A program made the position numbers and the translations under genes. Positions 40,161-49,492 of a DNA stretch of 64,000 bases are shown one piece after another. The stretch spans positions 1 through 64,000 of the forward strand of contig CAYYCX010000009.1 of NCBI GenBank assembly GCA_964470455.1. Direction: 5' to 3'. Within the stretch, counting starts at the first letter, position 1, and each line of letters begins with the position of its first letter. This DNA comes from JAWXBM01 sp964470455 (lineage in GTDB: Bacteria; Pseudomonadota; Gammaproteobacteria; Xanthomonadales; SZUA-36). The notes under the pieces are model-generated. The model did not search any database, was not told the DNA's origin, and was given only the letters and a program-made list of their open reading frames with translations.

Positions 40161-41785
40161 CGCCCGCTACCTGTTCCGGATGTGAATGGAGTGCAGTCGA
40201 CGCCGCCTGCTTCCAGGCGCTTCCGCAAAGGTTCAAGTCCCTCCGCGAAGTGCTGCCACTTGCCCACCGAACTGGTGTACACCTTCTGTCGCACCTGGCT
40301 GGCGCTGGCCGTGGTGGAAGCGCTGCGGTCGCGATGGTACTCCAACACCTCGTCCTGCCAACCGAGACCACAAAATTCCAGTGCCTGCCGGGCCACGCCT
40401 TCGGTATCGGCCACCAGGTCTTCGTACTGGACGGTATGAATCACTCCGGGCATTACGCGGTGCCAGTGCTGCATCAGCCGGTGCCAGGCCGAGTAATATT
40501 CCGCCAGGTCATCCAGGCTGTAGGAAAACGGATAGGCATCGCGGAACAACTGCTTGTACATGGCATAGCAGCTGTCCATGGGATGGCGCTGCAGGCTGAT
40601 GATCCGGCTGCCCGGTAACGCCCGGTGAATCAGCCCGGCATACAGGTAATTGAACGGCAACTTGTCGATGAAATGCGGCGTGTGACCGGTGCCGGGCCGC
40701 GTACTGGCAATGTAACTACGGCCCAGTTCGGCAAAATCGATGCAGGCCGAGGCTCGCACGAATTCACGCCGGTCCGGTTTGCGGCCACCCAGGGCAGCGC
40801 GGGTCAGCTTGGTGAGCTCAATGCCGAAATGGCCCAGCTCGCCGGCCGCATGAACTTCGGAATGCGAACCGAGGATACGCTCCAGCAGGGTGGTGCCGGA
40901 GCGGGGCAGGCCGATGATGAAGAAGGCTTCACGGTTGATGGCATCATCCGGGACAGGTGGCAGTACCCGGGCAAAAAACGACGCGTCAAAGGTTTCGATG
41001 ATGCCGTCAATGATCTCCACATCGGTGGCAACCTGGTAGCGCATGCCGGAACGGCGCAGGTCCGCGCCGCGCTTCAGCCAGCCGAAGGATTCGCGGTATT
41101 CACCCAGGTCTTCCAGCTCCTTGGCCAGCGCGTAGCAGAAGGACGTTTGCGCCGCCGGGCTGAGCGGCAGGTTGGCATAGGTGATTTTCAGTTCGTCGAC
41201 GTGGTTGCTGTCGGGCCGCGCCGTTCGCAGTGAAGAGCGCATGGCGGCCGCTTCATGGTCGGTCGGGTCCATCTGCAGGATGGCATCGAGCGTGGCTTCG
41301 GCTGCCTCGGCCTGTCCCAGGAAGCGCTGGGAAGTGGCCAGGTTGAACAGGTATTCGGTCTCCCGGGGTTGCGCGGTTACCGCCTGGCGATAGTGCGACT
41401 GCGAGGCCTCGTGCTGGTCGACGCGGGCCAGCAACATTCCCAGTTCATTGTGTTGCCGGGGTGTCAGCGGTCCGCTGGCCGCGATGCGCTGCGTTGCGGC
41501 GATTGAATCTTCAGTGCGGCCACATTCCAGCAGGCAGCGGGCCTGTTGCAACAACCAGTTGGTGTTGTCGGGCGCCAGCTTGACCGCCTGCTGCACCATC
41601 TCCAGGGCCCGCGCCGGATTGTTGACGCGCAGGAAGAACTCGGCCGCCGCAATCCACCCTGCATCGCAGCCGGGGAATTCGGTGGTGACCTGTTCACACA
41701 ACTTTCCCGCCGCCTGGAATTCACGCTGGCTCATCAGCCGGTAAATTTCTTCGACCAGGTTGTGGCCTGCTTCGCTCGGGTTCAT
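40157..41785 (-). CDS. TPR-repeat sulfotransferase
   Basis: A 542-aa protein with an N-terminal run of tetratricopeptide repeats (residues 1-220; for example AGKLCEQVTTEFPGCDAGWI, PARALEMVQQAVKLAPDN, QHNELGMLLARVDQHEAS) and a C-terminal sulfotransferase domain. The 5'-PSB loop that binds PAPS is FIIGLPRSGTTLLERIL near residue 295, with the base region GSHSEVHAAGE following and SLQRHPMDSCYAMYKQ near 410 as the 3'-PB motif. This TPR-ST family is frequent next to TonB receptors in alpha- and gammaproteobacteria; the acceptor molecule is unknown. Confidence 0.9.
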   Translation of the reverse strand: MNPSEAGHNLVEEIYRLMSQREFQAAGKLCEQVTTEFPGCDAGWIAAAEFFLRVNNPARALEMVQQAVKLAPDNTNWLLQQARCLLECGRTEDSIAATQRIAASGPLTPRQHNELGMLLARVDQHEASQSHYRQAVTAQPRETEYLFNLATSQRFLGQAEAAEATLDAILQMDPTDHEAAAMRSSLRTARPDSNHVDELKITYANLPLSPAAQTSFCYALAKELEDLGEYRESFGWLKRGADLRRSGMRYQVATDVEIIDGIIETFDASFFARVLPPVPDDAINREAFFIIGLPRSGTTLLERILGSHSEVHAAGELGHFGIELTKLTRAALGGRKPDRREFVRASACIDFAELGRSYIASTRPGTGHTPHFIDKLPFNYLYAGLIHRALPGSRIISLQRHPMDSCYAMYKQLFRDAYPFSYSLDDLAEYYSAWHRLMQHWHRVMPGVIHTVQYEDLVADTEGVARQALEFCGLGWQDEVLEYHRDRSASTTASASQVRQKVYTSSVGKWQHFAEGLEPLRKRLEAGGVDCTPFTSGTGSGR

Positions 41786-41880
41786 GCCGGCAGAGTCTAT
41801 AGGAAGAAATACCGGGCTAGAATCCGGGCCTAGAACCGGGTTGGCCCCGGTTTTTCGTATTGCAGCTCGCCCGGAAATGC

Positions 41881-44379
41881 TCAGAACCAGTAGCGGAACG
41901 ACACGCCGATCGTTCGCGGCTGGGCGATGAAGGTCTTCTGGCCGTGGCCATAGAAGTAGTCGATCGGCCGGGTCTGGAAGTAGCCGTCCTTGAATTCAGC
42001 CGTGCTGCCTTCTTCGTTGAATGCGTTCTTGATGTACAGGCGCAAAGCCCAGTCATCGGCCAGCAGACCGGTGGAGAAATTCCACAGCGAGAAGGAATCC
42101 AGCGTCAGGTTCCAGTCGGGAGAATTGAGAATGGAGTTCTCACTTTCATCCTGCCAGTACACCCAGCCACGGTTTTCCCACTGCAGGTTGTCGGTGACAT
42201 TGAAATTGTGGGTCAGCGACAGGTTCACGGAGTTCTCCGGCGTGCCCGGCAACTGGTTGCCGGCACTGGCTTCCAGGCGTTCCGACGGGTTGTCCGGGTT
42301 GCCGGTGGGCACGTACAGGTCTTCCTCCAGTTGTGCATCGACATAGGAGTAGCCGCCGTAGAACACCAGGTTCTCGGTGATGTTCCAGGTCAGTTCCGCA
42401 TCCAGGCCCTTGGAAGAAGCCTCGGAGCCATTGACCACGGCATAGAACGCGCCGGACGGCGTGGCGGTGTTCAGCTGCGGATCGGACCAGTCGATGTAGA
42501 ACGCCGACACGGTGTAGCTCATGTTGCCGGAAGTGCCTTTCCAGCCAATCTCGTAGTTGACCACCGAATCGCTGTCAAAGGTCGAGTAGGACGGGTCGTT
42601 GCAGTAGCGCACGCAACCCGGGAACCACACCGGCGAGGCGTTGGAACCGCCACGGCGATAACCTTCGGAGATGGTGCCGTACACCATCTGCTCATCGGTC
42701 AGGTGCCAGGCGATGTTGCCCTTGAACAGGAAGTCACTGTCTTTCTCGGTGTTGGTCACTTCCGGCGCCTCGCCAAAGTCCAGCACACTGCCGATCCAGA
42801 TCGGCAGCAGGGTTTGCGAGGTAACGGTGTTCTCGTTGTCGAACCAGCGTGCTCCCACGGTGATGTCAACCGCATCAGTGGCGTGGAAAGTCATCTCGCC
42901 GAATGCGGCCAGGTCTTCAAAGCTCTTGTCGTAGGTCCAGATGAAGGTGTCGTTGCTGGGGCCGTAGTAATCATTGGCCCAGCCGCTGGCATCACGCCAG
43001 GGCTGGAACCCCAGTACGGTGGTGCGCTGGAAGGCGTCGCCGGACTGGTCCATGTAGTACAGGCCGGCCACCCAGTCGATGGCCCCCTCCGTGTTGGACG
43101 CCAGGCGGAATTCCTGCACGAAGGCGTCTTCCGAAGCGGTACGGTAGGCCGGAATGGCGGGCCGGCGGAAACCGCCGTAGCCGTAGTAGTACAGCCAGGA
43201 ATGTCCTGGCGCCCAGGGCACTTCCTGCGCGCCGTAGAAGCCGGTGTTGTCACTGACGCTTTCAAAACTGCGGTCGTACCAGGAAGTGCTGGAACTGAGG
43301 GTGGCGAAGCCCATGTCGTATTCCATTTCCAGCGCAGTCATTTTGGCATCGTTGGAAGCGGGTTCGAGGATGACGGCGCCCAGTTCGTATTTGCCATAGG
43401 GCTCGCCATAACCGTTGCTCACGGTGGTCATCTGCCGACGGCCACCGAAATCGCCTTCCTGCCACTGGTAGCTCAGCTGCGCTTCAAACACGTCGTTGGG
43501 CGTCCAGCCCAGGGCCGCGCGGGCGAAGTTCACTTCAACGGTATCGGCATCTTTCTTGTTCACCACCACCGGGCCGCCATCGAGGATGTCGCCACCCTCG
43601 GCGATGGGAATGCCATTGGCATCGGTTTCATAGACATTGACGTAATCGATGACGCCGGCATTGTCCACCCGGCCGCCGCTGGCACGGAACGCCAGGGTTT
43701 CGCTCATGGGAATGTTCACCATGAAATCGCCGTTCCAGTTGTTGCCGCTGGAGCCGTCGGTGGTGCTCAGGTCCAACCCGACATTGCCTTCAAAGCCACT
43801 GGTATCGGGCTTGTTCATGATGTAACGCACGGTGCCGCCGAGTGAGCCGGAGCCGTACAGCGTGGCTTGCGGGCCACGCAGCACTTCCACCCGCTCCACA
43901 TCACGCAGCACAAAATTGGCATACATGGGGGTATCACCCACGTACACCGAAACGGTGGGCGCGGAAAGGTAGGTGCGGTCGGTGGAATTGGGGTCGATGT
44001 TGATGCCGCGGATCATGATGTTGGCATTGGTTTCCGATGCCCGGCCACCGCCATCCGCGATGGTCACACCCGGAATATCCCGCATCAGTTCCGTGGCATC
44101 GAGGATGCCGGCTCTCTCGATGTAATCACCGCCGATGGCGGAAATATTGAACGGTACATCCTGCAATGACATGGACCTGCGAGTCGCCGTAACCACGACT
44201 TCTTCCATCATCAGCTCGCTGCCGCTTTCACCGGCCTGGTCCTGCGCCATCGCAACCGGCACGCACAGGCTGGAAACCATGGCCGCGTGGATGGCAGTGG
44301 CCAGGACTTTCCGGTGAGTCGTCCCACCAGGGTTGAAGCCGGAATTGTGGATGCTGAAGGGTTGCTGTGCAGAGTTCAT
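41881..44379 (-). CDS. TonB-dependent outer-membrane receptor
   Basis: Outer-membrane active transporter, 832 aa from ATG 44379, which follows GGGAG. The signal region is VLATAIHAAMVSSLCVPVAMA with cleavage near residue 46. A TonB-box-like MEEVVVTATRR comes next, then a plug domain (VPFNISAIGGDYI, LMRDIPGVTIADGGG, NIMIRGINID) and a 22-strand barrel of alternating aromatic segments ending in the Phe of VSFRYWF. It lies between the nitrilase-family gene and the TPR-sulfotransferase gene on one strand. The ligand is unknown; the operon suggests a nitrogenous organic compound rather than iron. Confidence 0.93.
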   Translation of the reverse strand: MNSAQQPFSIHNSGFNPGGTTHRKVLATAIHAAMVSSLCVPVAMAQDQAGESGSELMMEEVVVTATRRSMSLQDVPFNISAIGGDYIERAGILDATELMRDIPGVTIADGGGRASETNANIMIRGINIDPNSTDRTYLSAPTVSVYVGDTPMYANFVLRDVERVEVLRGPQATLYGSGSLGGTVRYIMNKPDTSGFEGNVGLDLSTTDGSSGNNWNGDFMVNIPMSETLAFRASGGRVDNAGVIDYVNVYETDANGIPIAEGGDILDGGPVVVNKKDADTVEVNFARAALGWTPNDVFEAQLSYQWQEGDFGGRRQMTTVSNGYGEPYGKYELGAVILEPASNDAKMTALEMEYDMGFATLSSSTSWYDRSFESVSDNTGFYGAQEVPWAPGHSWLYYYGYGGFRRPAIPAYRTASEDAFVQEFRLASNTEGAIDWVAGLYYMDQSGDAFQRTTVLGFQPWRDASGWANDYYGPSNDTFIWTYDKSFEDLAAFGEMTFHATDAVDITVGARWFDNENTVTSQTLLPIWIGSVLDFGEAPEVTNTEKDSDFLFKGNIAWHLTDEQMVYGTISEGYRRGGSNASPVWFPGCVRYCNDPSYSTFDSDSVVNYEIGWKGTSGNMSYTVSAFYIDWSDPQLNTATPSGAFYAVVNGSEASSKGLDAELTWNITENLVFYGGYSYVDAQLEEDLYVPTGNPDNPSERLEASAGNQLPGTPENSVNLSLTHNFNVTDNLQWENRGWVYWQDESENSILNSPDWNLTLDSFSLWNFSTGLLADDWALRLYIKNAFNEEGSTAEFKDGYFQTRPIDYFYGHGQKTFIAQPRTIGVSFRYWF

Positions 44380-44550
44380 GTACTGACTCCCGTTCTGATT
44401 CGAGTGTGTCGTTGCGGGCGGCCACAATACTTTGGGGCCGCGTCTACTTGTCCCATTTCACGATAACCAAACCCGGCTGCTGCCCGTAGGGCCAGTTTGC
44501 GGTTGCGCGTGAGTCCAGCCCGCTGAAAGTGGTTGGTTGAACCATGCGTG

Positions 44551-45432
44551 TCACCGTGATTTCTTCTTTGGCGCGGGCTTGCCGTCCGGCTTTTCCGGCA
44601 GTTTGAGCGCACCGAGCTTCCTGAATGCTCCTGGCCCGGCACCCGGCTGGTATACCGGATAGGTCACATTGGCATCGCGGAAGCCTTTCAGTGTCTGGAT
44701 CAGCCCGTGCATGCCGCGCTCGCGGGTGCGCCGCACGTGGTTGAAGTCCAGTTCAACGGTGATGATCTCGCGGGTGGACGGCGCCTGGTGGATCACATTG
44801 CCATCCGGCCCGACCACGATGGACTGGCCGTTGCCCAGCCGTCCGGCGTTGTTGATGTTCACGAAGTAAAGCTGGTTGCAGGCTGCATTTGCCTTGGCCA
44901 GGGAGAGTTCCACGTGGCGGTCGATGGTGTTCGTCAGCGTGGGCACGATGATGGCTTCGGCGCCCATCCAGGCCAGTTGCCGGGCCATCTCCGGATACCA
45001 CATGTCAAAACAGATCATCAGGCCCAGGCGGCCGATGCCGGGCACATCGAACACCACGAATTCGTCGCCGCGTGATACGCCCTTTTCATAGGGGAAAAAG
45101 GGGTAACGCTTGGCGTAGCGCGCCACTACCTTGCCGGCTGGGTTGATCACCGGCGCGGTGTTATAGACCTTGCCCTTGCGGCGTTCAAAGATCGAACCCG
45201 GCACCAGCCAGACATCATTCCGCCGCGCAGCGTCGCGAAAGCAGTTTTCCACTTCGCCGGGCAGCTCAACCGCCAGCTCGGTATTGGCGCCAAAGGTGCA
45301 CAACTCGGGCAGCACCACCATCTGGATCCAGGGGAAGCGCTTCTTGACGGCGTCGATTTCCTGTTCGATGGTGGACAGGTTGTCCTCGGCGCACAACTCC
45401 AGTTGCAGTCCGGCGATGGCCAGATGGCTCAT
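44551..45432 (-). CDS. Carbon-nitrogen hydrolase (nitrilase superfamily amidase)
   Basis: A 293-aa amidase with the Glu-Lys-Cys triad: Glu in MVVLPELCTFGAN near residue 43, Lys in VARYAKRYPFFPYEKG near 117 and Cys in LGLMICFDMWYPEMAR near 150. Members hydrolyse N-carbamoyl or amide bonds (beta-ureidopropionase, N-carbamoylputrescine amidase and others). It is the first structural gene after the MocR regulator and heads the TonB receptor/sulfotransferase/MFS unit; a 170-bp gap separates it from the receptor. Confidence 0.92.
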   Translation of the reverse strand: MSHLAIAGLQLELCAEDNLSTIEQEIDAVKKRFPWIQMVVLPELCTFGANTELAVELPGEVENCFRDAARRNDVWLVPGSIFERRKGKVYNTAPVINPAGKVVARYAKRYPFFPYEKGVSRGDEFVVFDVPGIGRLGLMICFDMWYPEMARQLAWMGAEAIIVPTLTNTIDRHVELSLAKANAACNQLYFVNINNAGRLGNGQSIVVGPDGNVIHQAPSTREIITVELDFNHVRRTRERGMHGLIQTLKGFRDANVTYPVYQPGAGPGAFRKLGALKLPEKPDGKPAPKKKSR

Positions 45433-45538
45433 ACTCTCAATTCCCGTTCAGCAGTTCAGAATGGGCAGGCGAACCCGCCGCGATGGGTCACAGCTTAGGT
45501 GCAGTGTCGCGAGTGAGATAGAACCAGTTGGCTCCGGT

Positions 45539-47371
45539 TTATGAGTCCAGTTGCGGCGCAGCGGTTTCCAGGATGCCGGAATCGACCAGCCACAGGCTAC
45601 CCGGCCGCCACCAATGGATGCGGTTGCCATCCAGGGTGACTCGCAGTTTGCTGACTTCGCCGTAACCCCACTGTTGCCACTGTCGGCAGTAGAGATTCTC
45701 TTCCAGCCACCAGCGGCCTTCATCGCAATCTTCGTTGGCATGGCCTGATCGTCCGGTCATGCGGCCATCGGCGTGCAGTTCAATGGTGCAGGGGTCGCCG
45801 TAGAAGGTTTTGTAGTGAATGATGGCGCCGGGAAGCACGGCCGCCAGCTGCGCGCCACCCAGCAACGCCGGGTCGTTTTCGCTGAGGCGTTCGATGCGGT
45901 CACCGGAAAGATCCTGGATCAGCTGCGTGAGCTGCCGGACGCCTTCACGAATCTGCTCTTCCGGAATACTGGTGACGCCCATGCGGAAAAAATTCCGCGG
46001 CTGGCGCCGGCCGCCGTAAAAATGCGAGTCGGGCTCGATCAGGATGCCACGCCGGGCTGCTTCGCTCACCAGGGTTTCCACCCGCATCGATTCAGGACAT
46101 GCCACCCAGAGCGCCGTGCCGCCCGAAGTCGGCAGCGTGATTTCCGTGCTGCGCAGGTGATGGTTGAGCGCCTGCCGCAGCGCATCCCAGCGTTGCCCCA
46201 GGATGCGGTGCAACCGCGCCATGGACGCATCGTAATGGCCCAGTGAAAGAAACACCGCGGCGGTGCGCTGGGTCAGCAGGCTGGGGCGCCCGATTACCAT
46301 TTGCCGCAGCTTGCGCGCTTCGCGAATCAGCTCGGGCGCCGCGACGATGAAACCGATACGCAGGCCCGGGGACAGCATTTTCGGCAGGCCGGAAACATAG
46401 ATCACCCGGTTTTCCGTATCCATGCTGTGCAGCGCGGGTTGAGGTTGCCCGAGGTAATTGTGCTCGTGCTCGAAATCATCTTCGATGATCACCTGGTCAT
46501 GCCTGCCCGCCTGCTTGAGCAGGGCCAGCCGCCGTTGCCGGTGCATGGTCACGGCGGTGGGTACCTGGTGGCTGGGCGTGACATAAATGATCTGCGCGGA
46601 TTGCAGGGCCGCGGTGATCACCATACCGTTTTCGTCCACCGGCTGGTACAGCACATCGGCCCCGGATTGCTGCAGCAACTGTCGCATCTGCGGGTTGCCC
46701 GGGTCCTCCATCGCCACCTTGACGCCCGGCCCCGCCAGCAGTTGGGTCAACAGGTAGAGGGCATTCTGTTCACCGCTGGTGATGAGGATCTGGTCGCTGG
46801 CCGCGGCGATACCCCGGCGCGGCAGCATCTTGGTACGGATCTCCTCGATCAGGTCCGGATCATCCGCATAACCCTCGGTCACCGAGCCATCATTGATCAC
46901 CCGGCTGCCCAGCGCCATGCGGCTGGCTTCGCGCCATTGCGCGGTGGGATACAGCGAGGAGTCGAAATAGCCATCGATGAACGGGTAGGGATGGCGCTGC
47001 CAATGGGCCGGCACCTGGAACTGCGGCGGCGCCTGCAACTTCAGCCGGATGCGCCGCCGCCAGGAACTGTCCATTTCCGCGTGGGCGGAGGACGAACCGA
47101 AGTATCCCACCCGACCTTCCAGCACGCTGCGGCTGACGAACAGGCCACTGCGTTCGCGGCTTTCAATGAAGCGCTCCTCCACCAGCTGTTCACAGGCCAG
47201 CACCACGGTATTGCGCGCGACACCCAGCTGCTCGGCCAGTTTGCGCGAAGAAGGCAGCCTGGTGCCGGGCGGAAATACCCCTTGCAGGATGGCGTCCACC
47301 AGCTTCTGGCGAATCTGCGCCTGCAGGTTCAGCGGACTGGTTGGGTCCAGGTAAAGCAAGGACTCAGCCAT
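45539..47371 (-). CDS. MocR-type PLP regulator with an extra C-terminal domain
   Basis: Transcription factor made of a GntR HTH (residues about 15-80: RLPSSRKLAEQLGVARNTVV) joined to an aminotransferase-like PLP domain whose lysine is in VSGLPKMLSPGLRIGF near residue 350. Normal MocR proteins stop near 460-490 residues. This one is 610 aa from ATG 47371, with about 115 additional residues from about 496. The extension has GDPCTIELHADGRMTGRSG, DEGRWWLEENLYCRQWQQWG and a Trp-rich end, which resembles, loosely, DUF995-like small beta domains. It likely controls the adjacent amidase/TonB operon, sensing an amine through PLP. Confidence 0.88.
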   Translation of the reverse strand: MAESLLYLDPTSPLNLQAQIRQKLVDAILQGVFPPGTRLPSSRKLAEQLGVARNTVVLACEQLVEERFIESRERSGLFVSRSVLEGRVGYFGSSSAHAEMDSSWRRRIRLKLQAPPQFQVPAHWQRHPYPFIDGYFDSSLYPTAQWREASRMALGSRVINDGSVTEGYADDPDLIEEIRTKMLPRRGIAAASDQILITSGEQNALYLLTQLLAGPGVKVAMEDPGNPQMRQLLQQSGADVLYQPVDENGMVITAALQSAQIIYVTPSHQVPTAVTMHRQRRLALLKQAGRHDQVIIEDDFEHEHNYLGQPQPALHSMDTENRVIYVSGLPKMLSPGLRIGFIVAAPELIREARKLRQMVIGRPSLLTQRTAAVFLSLGHYDASMARLHRILGQRWDALRQALNHHLRSTEITLPTSGGTALWVACPESMRVETLVSEAARRGILIEPDSHFYGGRRQPRNFFRMGVTSIPEEQIREGVRQLTQLIQDLSGDRIERLSENDPALLGGAQLAAVLPGAIIHYKTFYGDPCTIELHADGRMTGRSGHANEDCDEGRWWLEENLYCRQWQQWGYGEVSKLRVTLDGNRIHWWRPGSLWLVDSGILETAAPQLDS

Positions 47372-47585
47372 GATGCCGGCCGCCCGATTCGGGATATTTT
47401 CTAGAGTTCTGTGCCATCGCCACGGGATCATTCTAAAGCAGCGGCGGCGAACCGGGCCATGCCATCGAGCAGAAGTCTTCCCACGACTGCAACGGATGCC
47501 CGGCCATGCGGTCGTACCTGCTGGGCATAGTAGACGCCGTCAAAGCTTGCTACCCTTCAGCCTCAAAGCAACAGGAGCCGTTTTC

Positions 47586-48059
47586 ATGTCACGCATGGTT
47601 ACATTGGCCGTATTCCTGGCCCTGGTGGTTCTGGCCGCCTGGCTGGGTACGCAATTCCCGGCGGGCGAATATTATGCGCTGCTCAATAAACCGGGCTGGG
47701 CGCCTCCGGCGTGGCTGTTCGGCCCGGTGTGGTCAGTGCTGTATGTGCTGATGGCGGTGGCCATGTGGCTGGTGTGGGAGAAAGGCGTACCAGCGAGATC
47801 CGGCGCACTGGCCTGGTGGCTGTTGCAGCTTGGCTTGAACCCGGCATGGTCCTTCCTGTTTTTCGGCCTGACCCGCATCGGCTGGGCGATGGCGGAACTG
47901 GGCCTGCTGATCGGCCTGGTGATTTTCTGCATCAAGGCCTTTTCCACGATCTCGAAACCGGCTGCCTGGCTGATGGTGCCATACCTGTTGTGGCTGTGTT
48001 TTGCCCTGGTGCTGAACTTCAGCCTGTGGAGCCTGAATGGGGGAGGGATTTCCTTTTGA
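47586..48059 (+). CDS. tspO: TspO/MBR family membrane protein
   Basis: A 157-aa five-helix inner- or outer-membrane protein that binds tetrapyrroles. Diagnostic motifs are NKPGWAPPAWLFGPVWSVLY near residue 35 and WLLQLGLNPAWSFLFFGL near 80, with five hydrophobic segments. ATG 47586 follows AGGAG by eight bases; the open frame to 47370 upstream is not TspO-like. It diverges from the MocR gene. Family proteins modulate porphyrin breakdown or stress signalling; the exact role here is unknown. Confidence 0.94.
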   Translation: MSRMVTLAVFLALVVLAAWLGTQFPAGEYYALLNKPGWAPPAWLFGPVWSVLYVLMAVAMWLVWEKGVPARSGALAWWLLQLGLNPAWSFLFFGLTRIGWAMAELGLLIGLVIFCIKAFSTISKPAAWLMVPYLLWLCFALVLNFSLWSLNGGGISF

Positions 48060-48080
48060 CGGGCATTGTGTTCTCTCCGC

Positions 48081-48347
48081 CGTCACCCCGGCCCTCGAGC
48101 CGGGGTCCATAACCGGGCAACTATGGATTCCGGCCTGCGCCGGAATGACGGACCAGGGGAGTAGCCGTCACCCCGGCCCTTGAGCCGGGGTCCAAAACCG
48201 GGCGACTATGGATTCCGGCCTGCGCCGGAATGACGTCTTGAAGGGGTTCAACGTGACGCGGGACTCTCCAGCACCGTCATCCCGAACCTGATCCGGGATC
48301 CAATACCCGCTGGAGCATGGATTCCGGCCTGCGCCGACGTAATGACG
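48081..48347. repeat. Three tandem extragenic palindromic elements
   Basis: Copies span about 48081-48150, 48166-48235 and 48275-48347. Each begins CGTCAC/TCCCGG-like, has a first hairpin (CCCCGGC..GCCGGGG) and ends with ATTCCGGCCTGCGCCGGAAT followed by GACG; the third copy has a small insertion near its end. They fill the 306 bp between tspO and the VOC gene, where no gene is seen. The same family occurs at 33.9-34.1 kb. Confidence 0.88.
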
Positions 48348-48365
48348 GCCAGGTAAGCGTGCCTG

Positions 48366-48737
48366 TCAGCCCATGAAGAACACGTTCAGCTTGTTGCCAT
48401 CCAGGTCACGGAAGTAACCGGCGTAGAAATTGTCGCTGCGCGGGCCGGCCGGGCCTTCGTCCGTGCCACCGAGTTCCAGGGCCTTTTTGTATACCGCATC
48501 CACTTTCTCTTTGGAGTCTACTGCAAAGGCGGTCATGCAGCCGTTGCCGATGGTAGCGGGCTCGCCATTGTAGGGCTTGGCAATGGCAAAGCCGGCCTGG
48601 GTTGGCGAGGCGGCCCAGGTGACAAAACTGTCCCCAAAATCCATGAACCGCTTGGCGCCGAGCAAGGCAAACAATTCATCGTAAAACGCAGCGGCTTTGG
48701 CAATATCATTGGTTCCAACGGTTACGTATCCGATCAT
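48366..48737 (-). CDS. VOC-superfamily (glyoxalase-like) protein
   Basis: A 123-aa vicinal-oxygen-chelate protein: MIGYVTVGTNDIAKAAAFYDELF opening, GFAIAKPYNG in the middle and the closing FYAGYFRDLDGNKLNVFF with a final metal-type Glu/Asn position. Two beta-alpha-beta-beta-beta units are discernible. Members include glyoxalases and dioxygenases, and the role cannot be told. Confidence 0.88.
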   Translation of the reverse strand: MIGYVTVGTNDIAKAAAFYDELFALLGAKRFMDFGDSFVTWAASPTQAGFAIAKPYNGEPATIGNGCMTAFAVDSKEKVDAVYKKALELGGTDEGPAGPRSDNFYAGYFRDLDGNKLNVFFMG

Positions 48738-48816
48738 GATGGCTTTCCTTGTGGTGGGATGAATGGCCCGGACGCGAAACTATGAGCCCGGTACCTGAAC
48801 ATGTCAAAGGCCCGGG

Positions 48817-49389
48817 CTAGGGAAGGTTGGGAAATGGCGGCACTCCGAACAGTGAGCCGTGAAACCACGCCAGCAGCGAAAAGATGAATGCGCCGAACAG
48901 TACCAGCAGTATGTCGTTGAGATACGGTGCTCGTTCCGGGTGTTGCCAGGCACCATCGCGCCGGTTCAGCAGGACAATCTCCAGGATGGCCCAGGCTCCC
49001 AACCCGCCAAAAAATACCAGGCTGCGGCCATCGCCATTGGAGACCAGGTGCGCGGCGCTCCAGCACACAACACCGAGCAGCTGCGGGTGACGCAAGAAGC
49101 GCCGAATGTTATTCCGCGCATAGGGCGCAAAGAACAAAACAGCGGCGGCAAACATCAGGATTGCCGGCACCCAGCGGCCCCCGTTGAAGGGTGCATAAAT
49201 GAATGCCGTGCTGGCACCGCTCCAGCCACTCACCATCAGGTAAATCGCCAGCAACTGGATTAAGCTGAACAGGCCGCGAAACGCCAGATTGCCGATAGCG
49301 GATGCGATTTTCTGCCGCAGCGCGGGAGCCACAGCCAACGCCAGGTGCATCACCGAAAAAAGCAACACGCCCAGCATCAATCGGTTCAT
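48817..49389 (-). CDS. NnrU family membrane protein
   Basis: A 190-aa integral membrane protein with about six hydrophobic segments. The family signature is visible: ARNNIRRFLRHPQLLGVVCWSAAHLVSNGD around residues 92-120, with conserved His/Arg. NnrU is linked to denitrification genes in rhizobia and to isoprenoid-type isomerases by distant similarity; no denitrification genes are near here, so function is uncertain. It shares strand with the VOC gene. Confidence 0.85.
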   Translation of the reverse strand: MNRLMLGVLLFSVMHLALAVAPALRQKIASAIGNLAFRGLFSLIQLLAIYLMVSGWSGASTAFIYAPFNGGRWVPAILMFAAAVLFFAPYARNNIRRFLRHPQLLGVVCWSAAHLVSNGDGRSLVFFGGLGAWAILEIVLLNRRDGAWQHPERAPYLNDILLVLFGAFIFSLLAWFHGSLFGVPPFPNLP

Positions 49390-49492
49390 GGCAGCTAACT
49401 CCGGAACAGACCCGCCATGAGTATAGGCCCCTCACGGCCAATCGGCGAACCTGTTAGGCGCATGGCGAAACTGCAGGAATGCAGCCCCGGAT

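Noticed and set aside
41860..43845. A 661-codon open frame on the + strand opposite the TonB receptor gene
   Set aside because: It is a shadow of GC-rich codon use in the receptor gene; the product is His/Val/Gly-rich, without domains, and the receptor frame has clear plug and barrel motifs.
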